Assembly (NCBI RefSeq): GCF_004359215.1
Contig: NC_090622.1
Span: forward strand, 1,951,191 to 2,015,190
Length of the DNA: 64,000 bases
DNA from: Bremia lactucae
Taxonomy: Eukaryota > Oomycota > Peronosporomycetes > Peronosporales > Peronosporaceae
Direction of reading: 5' to 3'
In this document: positions 42,042 to 52,949 of the stretch, in pieces
Position numbering within the stretch: the first letter of the stretch is position 1
Layout of the letters: every line of letters starts with the position of its first letter
Notes under the pieces: model-generated
The model's database searches: none
What the model was told of the DNA's origin: nothing
Seen by the model: only the letters and a program-made list of their open reading frames with translations
Position numbers and translations under genes: made by a program

Positions 42042-42492
42042 AATGCGTTCGCATTGTACGTGGCAATTCTATTGTGTACGCATTGCCTCTGCGATGCAGT
42101 ACACGGAAAGGCCCAATGAACTTGGGTATTAGTTTTCTGCGTCTCACGTTAGTGACTACATGCTTAGGAAAGTTTACCGTAGAGAGCAGTACTAGGTCAT
42201 TTGTTTTAAACGAAAGAACGTTTGCTCTTCTATGTTTGTCTACGTTCCGTTTCTGACGGTCCACTGCGTTAGCAATGGAATCCTGTAAAAAAAAGGTTAC
42301 TGATTCTTGAGCCAGCAGAAATTCCTCTGCTGACTCATTTGTATTGTCTTTTTCAGTGCACCTTGTGCGCACTGCCATGAGGTCTTTATCATCTTCGATT
42401 TCGATTGCTTCGACATCGACACCATTCGCGTCGTAGGTAACTTCGACGCGTGATGAGCATGAGCCAGAAGCGGTTTTGCTCGTGCAGTCCAC
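41812..42492 (-). pseudogene. Integrase tail (GPY/F module) of the LTR-b element
   Basis: The frame includes NVDKHRRANVLSFKTNDLVL, KLIPKFIGPFRVLHRRGNAY and RTHSTFYVGRLRPYHQ, then an acidic linker. The GPF and FYVG motifs define the module that follows the catalytic core in chromovirus integrases. It is open for 226 codons. Confidence 0.85.
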
Positions 42493-43279
42493 CCCCCCTT
42501 AAACTAGACGATCCCTTTAATTGGGCGAATATACGTGGATGGCGTAAGCCATTCACGAAGAGCGGTGTATGCGTTGTAGACGCATGCACCGAATTACTGA
42601 TGGCGAATTCGACCATCGGTTAAAACTCGCTCCAATTTGGATACGATTGGACGCAACCTCGAAGTATCTCTTCGAGGACGCGATTTACGCGTTCTGTTTG
42701 ATCATCCGTTTCTGGGTGATCGGATGTTGACATAGTCAGCCGTGTTTCGAGAGATCGGAACACGGATTGCCAGAACTCCGCCGTGAATCTCGGATCTCTA
42801 TCCGAAACCAATTCACGGGGTAACCCATGGAGTTTGAATACCGTGTCGATAAAGACACGGGCACAACCCGGAGCCGTAATCGACTCTGGTACCGCAGCAA
42901 GGTGTACCATCTTGCTGAATCTGTCTACAAAAACAAGGATTCCATTGTTTTTGTGTTCGTCTTCGGGAAATCCGAAGACGAAGTCCATAGATACGGACTG
43001 CCAACACTCTGCCGGAAGTGGTAAAGGTTGAAGAGGTGCACGGGATGAAGGGCTAGGCTTCACCCGTTGACATACCTCGCAAGCACGAATGTACTTGCGC
43101 ACAAACTGATACTGGCGGGGCCAGTAAAAGTCGCGACTTACTGTGAAATGAGTCTTCTCACGTCCACGATTTCCACATGTTGGTGCATCGTGACATTTAT
43201 ACATGATGCGCAAGCGCGTATCATTGTGAACTGGGACGACGACACGTGAAGTGTCGCCGGCAACTGCTGTGGAATACAA
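42389..43279 (-). pseudogene. Integrase of the LTR-b element
   Basis: The main frame (43279-42620) holds KCHDAPTCGNRGREKTHF, where the second zinc-binding His is replaced by Asn, and CEVCQRVK. It then holds SMDFVFGFPEDEHK (first Asp), LVSDRDPRFTAEFWQ (second Asp) and TERVNRVLEE (Glu). The triad is therefore present but the zinc finger is damaged. A shifted frame (42616-42389) continues VEFAISNSVHASTTHTPLFV and NGLRHPRI. Confidence 0.88.
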
Positions 43280-43518
43280 TAAGCCGTTGCGTGTTGTATT
43301 TCGTTGAGATGACGATCGATATAAAGCCGGTAAATTTTTATAAGATTAATGGGATGGATTCATTAGATGATCCATCAAACCTAGAAGGTCTTTATCTTCT
43401 GTGTAGGCTTTCTTTATGTCATCAAACAAGGTTGTTGTCGAAAACTCGTAGTGAGTGTTGCAACAGTAAGAATTTTTTCACTGTTGGAGTGCACTGCTGA
43501 CTCGAAATTTAGTCAGCT

Positions 43519-43924
43519 TTATAACGCATCAGCGACGACACTAAGTCGTCCTGATGTATATTTCACGGAGAAATTATACTCCGCGAAGAAGGATAGCCAT
43601 CTCGCCATTCTTTGCGAGAGGTGTGGGCTGCTTACGGCCGTGCGTAATGACGCATGGTCTGTATATAGGATGAACGGTCTATCTCCGAGGAGATAGACTT
43701 TGAAATTAGCCAGTTCATTTTTCCATGGCAATAAGTTCCTTGTATTGTACTGGGTAATTTCGTTCAGCTGGTTCCGGCTGACGCGATTGGTAACAGACGA
43801 CGCGCTCCGCGCCGTCTGTACCGTATTGCATTAACGCACAGCCGATTGCGAAATTGCTTGCGTCACAGACCACATGGAATGGTCTGTCTTGATCTGCAAT
43901 CACCAAGATGGGCGATTGCATCAA
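43519..43924 (-). pseudogene. RNase H of the LTR-b element
   Basis: Two frames give SPILVIADQDRPFHVVCDAS, RVVCYQSRQPEPAERNYPV and, after a shift, FILYTDHASLRTA, LSQRMARWLSFFAEYNFSVK and ADAL. These are the canonical RNase H strands of Ty3/gypsy pol. Confidence 0.88.
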
Positions 43925-44150
43925 GCTTTTCTTGTTACCTTCAAAGGAACGCTGACAATTTGCGTTCCGAAACCGTTTCTCGTCTTTTTTATAAAAGACG
44001 AGAGAGATGAATTGTCATCTCGGCGTAATGCGTGAGTACTCGTGCAAGTAAGCCGCTAATCCAAGGAACTTCCTAAGTCCCTTGACATCGACTGATACAG
44101 GCCAGTCAGTAATTGCTTTGATATTTTCGGGATCACGGCACACGCCGTGT

Positions 44151-44990
44151 TTACCGACGATGCACCGAAGAAGTGTAATTCGCTGCAAGCGAATTACACT
44201 TCTTCAGATTTGCGCACAACTTATGCTTTCGCATAAGTGTAAGAACCTGACGAACATGATTCTTACGAACTTCCACGTCCATCTTACGGTCCGTGGCCCG
44301 ACTATGGACGAATACATCGTCGAAATAACTCGGTGCGAAAATTCGTACCGGTCTCAATATTCGATACGCATCTGTTGAATGTTGCAGGGGCGTTATTAAG
44401 CCTCTGTGGCATTACTAGCCATTCCCAGAGCATCCCACTGGAAGTGCTCACTGCTGTGTACGAGATGTCCCGTTCACGGATTAGGATCTGATAAAATCTA
44501 TCCATCAGATCCATAGACGAAAAGATGGTACTTTTAGACATACCATCTATGATTACGTCTTTTCTAGGTATCGGCGTTTAAGCCGGTACCGTTGCAGCAT
44601 TCAATTTATTGAATGCGTGCACTATCCGCCATCCTCCTGTGGCTTTTCACGCACAAAAAGCCGTAAAGCTATGTGGGGAGGTTGACTCCCTCACATGGCC
44701 TGCTTTTAATCGATCGATAAAAGAATTAGTACTTGTTAACGAGGCAGTGGCCACTGCTTCATCACACAGTACTTCGAGCCCGGTTTGAGCTCGAACTCAT
44801 GTCGAGTGCCTTTATCCTTAGGCAACTCGCATGGAAATGCTTCAGGGAATACATCCCTAAATTCTATTAAATCCTCGTATAGAGGATTTGTCTTGAGTGA
44901 CTCTCAAGATTGAGTAGCATACCTTTCAATCCGAGTCTTCACATGAGCTGCTGAGAACCCGTTCGTTCTCTGCAAAAATAACCGCTGACC
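44151..44990 (-). pseudogene. Reverse transcriptase of the LTR-b element
   Basis: In order: EFELKPGSKYCVMKQWPLPR, KATGGWRIVHAFNKLNAAT, MSKSTIFSSMDLMDRFYQIL, GMLWEWLVMPQRLNNAPATF, then in another frame FAPSYFDDVFVHS and LTLMRKHKLCANLKKC. The catalytic YFDD is intact. Stops and shifts occur near 44580, 44650 and 44380. A perfect 18-base hairpin (44167-44205) lies just after KLCANLKKC. Confidence 0.88.
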
Positions 44991-45263
44991 GAATGTCCGT
45001 TACTTAATCGTCCTCTGTGACGAGTACGCAGATCTGCTTGATTTTACCACCATGCAGATCTGTCAAGAACCGCTTAGATTCTAGGGTTGGTAATTGAGTT
45101 ATCTCCGAAGTTAACTTCGGAGGCGCATACAGATCAAGAGTATAAGCGCCTGCTCTTGAGCCGTTTTTGACCAAGACATTTAATGTCTCGGTTTCTTCCT
45201 GGGATTTATCTACAGGCTGCCGAGAAATTAATCCCTTGGGATCTTGGAGTCTAGTTACTTCAG

Positions 45264-46000
45264 CTATTTGAGGAGATTTCTCCTCAAGTACGTGGGACCT
45301 TTTTCCTCAACGTCTTTTGAGTGTAATTGCGCTATCACAGTTGGGTTCTCTACGGTCGACTCTCTACTCGACCTAGAATCATCGTGTTGTCCCTTCGTAG
45401 CAACCGGTATACTCCAAGAATGTCGCTCGCTGGGCGTACATTCATGTCTCAATCCACTTGACTTATTGGAGTGGTGGACCTCTGGCACTGCCTGTGGATT
45501 CGCACAGCCGCCGGCAGCTGACTCCACAGTGTGATTAGAAATCAAACTGTGATCTTGTGCAGTTGTACTAACGACCGTTCCACAAGTAAGGCCATCGCAC
45601 TCACTCGTAGCACATCCACACGCTTGTGGACGCTCCAAGACGTTTATCAGATGCCATCTGATGAGCAAAGTGGCAGGCATCTTTACGGATCGATGCTGCC
45701 AGCTAATCCTTGGCTCGTAGTTTCTGAGCCAAGGTAAATCTAGGATGACATCAAATTTGTCATCCAAATCCAGTACGATGAAATTATCATGCTGTAAATC
45801 TCTTAACGTTTAGTTAATTACTCTACGCGTTTCATTACTGTTATCGATGCTTCTGTCGCTAGACGTACCGTCATCCTCGTTAGAGAGCCTACGACCCTCT
45901 AGTGACTGGCGACGAATAAAGTTATTCGACGCTCCGCAGTCCTCTCGGGCTCTGAGTGACAAACCATTTGTCACTTATAATTTCTAGGTGGTGAGGGATA
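45264..46000 (-). pseudogene. Protease and PR-RT linker of the LTR-b element
   Basis: Near 45910-45950 the minus strand reads EDCGASNNFIRRQSLEGR, an aspartic protease active site with Cys in place of Ser/Thr. DKFDVILDLPWLRNYEPRIS follows in the 45767-45264 frame. The linker contains ERPQACGC..SECDGLTCGTV, seen also at 32560-32660. The linker has no catalytic motif. Confidence 0.8.
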
Positions 46001-46108
46001 CCTCATCACCAGATGCAGAGACACATAATGATTGTGTGTCTGGAGCAACTTTAGTCAAAAGATTTGCAAATTCTCTTGAGGTTGCTGGATCAGTAGGGCG
46101 TTGCGCCC

Positions 46109-47232
46109 CTACTGACCCCGTCCATTTTTTGGCGGTCCGCCTCGCTGTTGCGATTTCGCAACAACGTCGGATCCGCGACCGTTGCCGTTTTTGGCATACG
46201 ATCCAAAATTACGTTCAGTACCTTTTGGTGCTGGACGTGGGGCACTACACTCATGAGCGTAATGTCCCAATTTTTGGCAGCGATGGCATTTCTGCGATCG
46301 CTTATTGCTCGAAAAGCGAGGTCTCTCGCTTTTGACGTAAGAAAGGTCCATGGGTTCTGGACCTCCTAACTCGTGTCGTCATGGAGGACGATATGATGAC
46401 GAACTAGCTTGAGCCTGTCTCAAGCTAAAATTCTCCTGTTCCGCAGCAAATATTGCTTCTTCAAGCGTATCCAGTTCCAAGCGGAACAGGTGGGTCTATA
46501 CGGGATCATCCGTAAGACCTTGCATGAACACTGTAATCAACGTGTGCTCATGAACTGGCTTATTTGTTATACAACTCGCTGAGAGTCGTATGTGCTGGGC
46601 ATATGCGTGAACATCACGCTTGCCTTGCTTGAGTTTCAGAAGCTCTAAACGAGCTCTGAACTCAGCCCTAGGCGGTTCAAATGTCTGTTTGAGCCGGGCT
46701 TCAAAAGCCTCTAGCGACTCAAAGACATATGAATCGAGCAGCTTAAGGCCTACTGTCAAAGTTTTGGCACGACCTGCCAAATTTGACTGAGCAAACGCGA
46801 CTTGCATTTGCTCGTTGACGATGTGACTAGCTGTTATGGCATCGTCCAACTCGAAAACCATCAATAGAGGAAGTCTTCTTCGACTCCCCTATACTTAAAG
46901 ATGTCAATCTTTAAAGTTTTCGGACGACGCGTGTGCGTCATCCCCGGTACAGGGGTCTGTACCTGCTGTAACCTCAACAGTTCTGCCTGTTGAGAGCCTT
47001 GCTGTTTAAGCAAGGCTACCCTTTCCTTCACCTCGTCAAGTTCATCTTGGATGAACTTGGCGATGACTGAATGGAGGGCATCTCTGTCCAAACCGGACAG
47101 CATGGCCAAGATGGCATCGTTCCCTACGGTAAAACTCATTCGTTCGACCGCACTCCTTTCTATGTCATTTAGAAAAAAGTAGCTTTCACGCGATACATGA
47201 TGCGTGTTTCCATTATCATCTAACATGTCCAT
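46109..47232 (-). pseudogene. Gag of the LTR-b element
   Basis: ATG 47232 opens MDMLDDNGNTHHVSRESYFF. The frame is interrupted at 46861 and at 46496. Segments in order are NDAILAMLSGLDRDALHSVI, a coiled region KERVALLKQQGSQQAELLRL, FELDDAITASHIVNEQMQVA, RAEFRARLELLKLKQGKRDV, HLFRLELDTLEEAI, PEPMDLSYVKSERPRFSSNK, and the CCHC knuckle CHRCQKLGHYAHEC. It is close to the plus-strand gag at 33776. The break points look like simple substitutions or single shifts. Confidence 0.88.
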
Positions 47233-47269
47233 GTTAGATGATGGAACTGTGGTCCTTGGACGGACTACA

Positions 47270-47279
47270 AAGTGCTACC
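47270..47279 (-). promoter_or_regulatory. Primer-binding site of the LTR-b element
   Basis: The element strand reads TGGTAGCACTTTG one to two bases after the 5' LTR end. It is 40 bases upstream of the gag ATG. Confidence 0.88.
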
Positions 47280-47281
47280 AG

Positions 47282-47713
47282 TGTAACGGGGCACTGTCAA
47301 CTTGTACTGCTTCAGTACAAGTCCACTTCCCACTGCCTCAGTGCGAGTGGTGCCTCACGTCACTTCACGTACACTAGTACGAGCGGAGGGAGTCTTCTCA
47401 TTAAGACACTTGCTTTAAAGAGGGTTAGTTAAAAAGTGTATGAATATAATTAAGTTCTTCTCGTCTATCTACTTAATACTGACTTAATTATAAACTAATA
47501 CAAAACATGTACTAAAAGTCTTCTCAGTCTTTCTCTTTGCGCGCGTCCAGCGCTGATTGGACCTCGGAGAAGTAGATATAATGGTATATATCTATTAATA
47601 AAAAAACTTTTAGAATATTACCAGGTAAAGTAATATTCTCCAAATAATATCTACCTTTTAGATAATATATAAATTAACAACCTTTAAGTGTTAATTTCAT
47701 ATAACGATACACC
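47282..47713 (-). repeat. LTR-b, 5' LTR
   Basis: It starts TGTAACGGGGCACTG on the plus strand and reaches ATAACGATACACC. The last eight bases of a full LTR-b (CCGTTACA) are missing, replaced by unrelated AAGGCTC. Confidence 0.87.
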
Positions 47714-47966
47714 AAGGCTCAAAATTGTCGATAATCGAGCGAGAATATAGGGACTAGAACGCAGATACGATTTTTAGGCATCAAGTAGATCTTCTAGGGA
47801 ATCAGACGATTATGACCATTGTATGCACTTGTCACCGCGTTGCAGCTGAGATTGAAATAGTACATAGCACTTCTTAACATGAAAGAATTCGAAACCTTCT
47901 GAGACATAAATCAGTCAACTTTCCAAGCCAGAGTCAAATATTGCCATTGTTCCTTGCTAAAACTTG

Positions 47967-48004
<38 letters not shown>

Positions 48005-48248
48005 GCGGCTGAATTTGACTCAACAGGGGAAATTTAATACCGGCAAATACGCTGGCAATGCCGCCGGGTGAATCTATGAAATTCAAGGCTGTGTAATTGG
48101 CTACGTCGGGCTTGATTGAAGGCTATGTATTTTTCTGTTTGCTTCGAAAGACTCGTACTTTAAGCTTCAACAAACACCTGCCTCATTTGGCGATCTTCGG
48201 TCTATTTTTGCTTTCAATGAGTATGAATCTTGTAAGACTTTAATATAA
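47714..48248. other. Spacer holding an rDNA fragment
   Basis: Between LTR-b and LTR-d there is no gene. The only recognisable item is the 18S fragment at 47959-48032. Flanking bases on both sides may be further, more decayed rDNA, but I cannot align them. Confidence 0.5.
47959..48032 (+). pseudogene. 18S rRNA gene fragment (about 73 bp)
   Basis: The bases AAACTTGAAGGAATTGACGG through CAACAGGGGAAA match the highly conserved eukaryotic SSU rRNA segment (AAACTTAAAGGAATTGACGG ... GAGCCTGCGGCT ... CAACACGGGAAA). I count three mismatches over about 73 bases. Neighbouring bases do not continue the rRNA clearly, so it is a fragment, not a functional gene. Confidence 0.85.
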
Positions 48249-48735
48249 TGTGACGGGGTTTTATTGCTACTGAAAAAACTAACTATTAGAAGAGGAAGAG
48301 TTTATATATTTTCTATAATATTATTATCTCGATCGATTTTGACTTAAAAGTTCCAAAATACCAAATTTGGCTTTTATTGACACAATAAGACATCGGTTCT
48401 ATTGATTAATTGTTTTAAGTTTGGATCAACCCCGCCAATCGTCACAAGACACGATTGTGCGGTGCGCAAGTAGGTGCCATTTATAGTTCGTCGTTATCTA
48501 ATAAAGTCAGTAGTAGATAGAAGATCGTTGCGTAGGAAGTTAATGTATCAGAACCATTTTACTTTTCCCTATAATAAAGCCTTATAATTTACTTTTAGTA
48601 GCTAAGACTTCTTAGCTACTAAGAACCTTCCTCTGCACATCGAGTACGTGAAGTAGTCGAGGCACCCCACCTTCACTGTAATCAGTGTAGGTTGACTACC
48701 GCTGTTATCAGAACTAGCAAAGGGTGCCCCGTACA
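48249..48735 (+). repeat. LTR-d, 5' side LTR
   Basis: It starts TGTGACGGGG and ends GCCCCGTACA. LTR-d landmarks are CCAAATTTGGC, CGTCACAAGACACGATTGTG, GATCGTTGCGTAGGAAG and TAGTAGCTAAGACTTCTTAG. Confidence 0.85.
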
Positions 48736-48737
48736 CC

Positions 48738-48747
48738 TTGTAGCACT
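48738..48747 (+). promoter_or_regulatory. Degenerate primer-binding site
   Basis: TTGTAGCACT two bases after the LTR; one mismatch to TGGTAGCACT. Confidence 0.7.
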
Positions 48748-48789
48748 CGGTGATCTGTTCCACGGCCTACGCACATTTCATTTTACCTG

Positions 48790-49860
48790 GAAATGTTGGA
48801 TGAAGAAGGAAGGAGCTTTAAAGCCCCTCAAAAAAGCTACCACGCAACGCATGAATGCTTCACTCATTTCAGTGACCTTATATGGAAAGCGATCAAACGC
48901 ATGAGTTCGGTCGTAGGTGGGCTAGCTATTGGCGCCATGCTATTCACACTGAACACAGATGAACAACATGCGGCTATTGCCGAGTTCTTACAACAAGAAT
49001 TCGTCAAAGCTTAAGAAAAGTAGCCTTGCTTCACCAGAAAGGCTCTCAAAAGTCAAAAGTGTTGAGAGAACAGGGTGCTCAACAGTGCAAACTGTTGAGA
49101 CAGCAGCATTTACATGCTGCTAGTGGACTGACGCTTCCACGTCGACCGAGAGCTTGAAGAGAGAAATCTCTGAATATAAGGCAGTCGAAGATGACTCTCT
49201 CTTAAGATGGTTCGTCGAATTAGTCGACGCCATTTCAGCTTGCCTCATCAAGGATGATGCGACGAAAAGGAAATTCGGCATGTCCAACTTAGCCGGACGT
49301 GCCAAATCTTGGGCTTTAGTGCTCAAGCTCACGGCTCATTAATTATAGGGTCGTATGAGGTCTTAAAAATCCGGCTCAGGCAAAAATTGAGCATCACGTG
49401 CCGAATTTAGGGCTCGATCTAAGCTCCTAGATTTGAAGCAGGGCAAGCGTGACGCGAATGCCCAGTTTACACGATACCTGAACAGATGTATCGTGAGTCA
49501 TCCAATTAACGAACAAACACAGGTTTTTGTGTTTATTAAAGGTCTTGCAGATGAACCTGTTAAGACTCACCTGTTCCGGCATGAACTAAAGTTGGTCGAT
49601 CAAGCGATCTCTAAAGGGGAACAGGAGAATTTCAGTCTTAAACAGGCTTTCCTCCACTCCGGAGCATATCGTCCTCCGAGACGACAAGAAAACGGAGGTC
49701 CAGAAGCTATGAATCTCTCTTATGTGGAGAGCGAGAAACATCGCTTTTCAGGCCACAGCCGGTTGCAAAATACAATCGTTGTCAACAGACGGGCCGCTAC
49801 GCCTATGAGTACGCCCAGTGCCTAGAAGCATTGAGCGGAACGATAGACCTCTCGTTAGGA
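48790..49860 (+). pseudogene. Gag of LTR-d type
   Basis: ATG 48793 opens MLDEEGRSFKAPQKSYHATH. The frame stops at 49012-49014 and continues in pieces: REISEYKAVEDDSLLRWFVE, SNLAGRAKSWALVLK, KQGKRDANAQFTRYLNRCIV, HLFRHELKLVDQAISKGEQE, GPEAMNLSYVESEKHRFS. The zinc knuckle is damaged: in the frame reading YNRCQQTGRYAYEYAQC, one Cys has become Tyr and the His has become Arg. Not functional. Confidence 0.83.
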
Positions 49861-50084
49861 ACAGCAGAGGACGCGGATTCGACGCTGTTGCAAAATTGCA
49901 ATGGCGAGGCGGATCATCAATTAACGGTCGGAGTCAGTTGGTGCGGAGCGTTCTACGGATCCAGCAACGTCAAAAGAATATGCAGGCTGTTTGACGGAAG
50001 TTGCTCCTCACACACAAATCTTAAGTGTTTCCCCCAGGTGATGGATGAGGCAACCTCATCACCTTGAAAATTATAGTGGCAAAT

Positions 50085-50520
50085 AAATTGCTACTAAAGT
50101 CCATAGTCGATTGTGAGGCGTCGAATAATTTTATTCGACGCAAATAATTAAAAGATCGCAGACTCAAATTTATTGAGCGCGATTTACTCCAACGAAGATG
50201 ACAGTGCGCCTAGCACTGTTAAATGCATGTCTATAAGAGACAGTACGAAAATCCTTGATCGACTGGAGAGTAGATGGTAGAGGATATCGCTGTGTTTGCG
50301 CAACCACAGCTAGCAGCAATTGGGGCGCATGCTTCCCAAATAAAAGTTGAGGGAATAAGTCCCCAAGAACCTGCGGGAACAAGTCCTTAGAAACCTGTTG
50401 TCAAAGGTTCTCAGGCAACTCTAAAAATAAGTTCCAAATAGGAAGCAGAGACATTAAATGTCAAAGTAAACAACGCTCAAGCGTAGGCGCTTATGCACTA
50501 GATCTGATGCGCAGCGCCTC
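50085..50520 (+). pseudogene. Protease remnant
   Basis: SIVDCEASNNFIRRK near 50107-50150 is the active-site block, again with Cys after the Asp and the Gly replaced by Glu. The later ILGxPWL region is not readable. The LTR-b protease region has the same order. Confidence 0.65.
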
Positions 50521-50749
50521 CGAAGTTAAGCTCGGATATAACTCAATTACCAACGTTATAACCAAAACGGTTCTTGCGTGATCTGCGTAGTGGCAAAGTC
50601 AAGCAGATCTGAGTACTTGTCACAGATGACAACTACGTCGCCGATATTCGGTCGGCAGTAGTAATTTCCTGAGAACGGACGGGTTCTCAGCAGCTCATCG
50701 ATGGCCGAAAGTGCCCTCGATGAGTAGACTCGGATGAATAGTTTGACGT

Positions 50750-51420
50750 CCCAATTCCGGGATTCTTTGAAGACAAATCCTTCATATAAGGATTTAATAG
50801 AATTTAAGGATGTCTTCCCTGAATTAGTATCGTGTGAGTTGCTTAAAGATAAAGACACTCGATACAAAATCGACCTGATTCCAGCTTCGAATACTGTGTC
50901 ATGAAGCAGTGGCCATCGCCTCGTGAACAAGTAGTAGCAATCGACCAATTCTATATCAATCGTTTGGCAGCAGGCCATGGGACGATCATCAACCTTTTCA
51001 CATAGCTCTCCGACCTTCTGTGTATAAAGCAACAGTAGGTGGCTCATTGTGCATGCGTTCGATAAATTGAAAGCTGCAATGGTACTGGCTCAAACGCTGA
51101 TACCACGAAAAGATGTCTTGTTGAATTCCATGGGAAAGTCAACTATCTCTTTCGCGTTGAATTTGAAGGATGGCTACTATCAGGTACTCATGAGAGAGTC
51201 CGATGTAGCCAAAACGGCAGTAAGCACCCCAAGCGGTATGCTTTGGGAGTGGCTTGTGATGCCCCAAGGTTTGAAAAATGCACCAGCGACATTCAACCGA
51301 GTGGTGGCTCACGTGATACTTCAGCACTGTGCCTACACGCCCCATTACTTTGACGATGTATTCGTGCATAGTAGAGACGAGGACGGGCTGAGCGCAATAG
51401 AGTCGCACAAGCGTCATTAA
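50750..51420 (+). pseudogene. Reverse transcriptase, LTR-d/e-like element
   Basis: The N-terminal part (50750-51048) is broken. The open frame 51049-51420 has FDKLKAAMVLAQTLIPRKDV, NLKDGYYQVLMRESD, SGMLWEWLVMPQGLKNAPAT and HYFDDVFVHSRDED, so the palm with catalytic YFDD is intact for 123 codons. It stops before the connection domain. Confidence 0.88.
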
Positions 51421-51439
51421 GATGCTGTGTTGCAGACTT

Positions 51440-52060
51440 TAATGGACGCCAAATTGTATGTCAACTCCCAAACTGCGTCATACTGGTCCACGATATACCT
51501 GTGCTGGGTTGCATCGTAGGTACACATGGCGTACGAGCAAACCCAGATAAGGTAAAATCAGTGAAGGAATAGCCAATCCCACGGCAAGAAGATGCGTTCA
51601 CATCAGTGAAGCAGTCTCTTGTGAAGGCACCAATCTTGGCATCGCCAGACGCGGGTAAGCCCTTAAGCGTCGTCTGCGATTCAAGTAATTTTGCAATCGC
51701 CAGCGCGCTCATGCAGAAGGACGGCGTGGACCGTGTCATCTCTTATCAAATCCGGTTTTTAAAAGCCACGGAACTGAATTACCCCGTGCATGACAACGAA
51801 AGCTAATTTCAATAAAGTATGCTCTTGTCAAGTTTCGTGTGCACCTATTGGGCACCGAACCATTTGTGGTTTATACGGATCACGCATCACTGCGGACCGC
51901 AATAAATTCGCCTAGAATGGCAAGATGGCTCACATTCTTCTCTAAATTTATTCAAAGTTGAATATAAGTCGGGTAAGTCGAATGTCTTGGCTGACGCTTT
52001 ATCGCGCAGACCAGACTTCGAGGTTAGACACCAGAAAAGTGTGTCTAGTGCGAAAGCACA
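51440..52060 (+). pseudogene. RNase H with RT connection
   Basis: The connection is recognisable as IVGTHGVRANPDKVKSVKE near 51510-51570. The frame 51606-51806 reads SLVKAPILASPDAGKPLSVV, CDSSNFAIASALMQKDG and LNYPVHDNES. Later pieces give VVYTDHASLRTA-like and SGKSNVLADALSRRPDFEV in other frames. Confidence 0.8.
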
Positions 52061-52079
52061 ATCTCAGCCGTCAACGTTG

Positions 52080-52823
52080 GCAGCCATGATTGGCATGCCG
52101 CCCGATTAACAGAATCGGACGGGGCTAGTCGTCTTTGTAGACAAACTGAGCAAAATGGTACATTTAGCACCATGTAAAACATCGATCACAGGCAAGGATG
52201 CAGCTCTCTTGTTCCTAGACCATGTTTAGATGCCCGGGATCATAGTATAGGGCCAAAATCCACGTTTTACGTCTGGGTTTTGGCGACATGTGTTGGAACT
52301 GCTAGGTAGCAAGCTCCAGATGTCGACCGCAGATCATCCCCAGACCAATGGCCAAACTGAACGTGCCAATCGGGTCGTGGCGGATGTCTTACGCACTATA
52401 GCAACTCCCAAAGAGTGGAGCAAGCAATTGCCCTTTGTGGAGTATGCTATAAATAACAATGTCCACGCCAGTACGGGTGAGACACCGTTTTATATTAACG
52501 AACTGCGCCATCCTCGGACGCCAGTCTCGTTTGTGCGCAGCCCGAGTCTTAGTAGGGGAGGGCCCCTCACTATGCTCGGTGCAAAAGAGGGACATAGTTT
52601 CGTCAATATGACGATGGTTCGCGAGGGTATCATGTCAAAGACTAAAACTTGCCCTAGTGACCCTGCCAGTTTAGCAGTGGTCAATAAAACTACGCCTTAT
52701 GACCGACCTCTTGGCGGTATCATAGGCGAGTTTGATGCTAAAAGCGTGAGCGAGGCTCAACGCTTTGTGGATGAGCGATTAGCCACCACACGTGAAAAAA
52801 AAGTCCGTGAGGCAAGCGCTTAG
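52080..52823 (+). pseudogene. Integrase, N-terminally deleted
   Basis: The zinc-binding domain and first catalytic Asp are missing; the sequence jumps from the RNase H tail to LVVFVDKLSKMVHLAPCK. The second Asp is lost (the SDRDPRF motif reads GQNPRFTSGFW). The Glu is kept in GQTERANRVVADV, followed by EWSKQLPFVEYAINNNVHAS and INELRHPRTPVS. The rest is a long polar tail (VREGIMS, DAKSVSEAQRFVDERLAT). Catalysis is impossible. Confidence 0.85.
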
Positions 52824-52949
52824 GACAAGCAAAAAGAATTTGTGGACCGAAATGGTCGCAAAAATAATGAACGCTTTGGAGTAAGTAACAAAGTACTATT
52901 AAGTACTGCTATCCTTACCTAATAATGCAATTTCTGTACTACCTGAAGG

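Larger units (their letters stand above)
39797..47713 (-). mobile_element. LTR-b Ty3/gypsy element, nearly full length
   Basis: LTRs of about 432 bases (39797-40228 and 47282-47713) flank gag, protease, RT, RNase H, integrase, integrase tail and chromodomain in order on the minus strand, with an antisense ORF on the plus strand. The LTRs differ substantially (roughly 85-88% alike by eye), and all frames are broken, so it is old. The last bases of the 5' LTR outer edge are missing. Confidence 0.88.
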
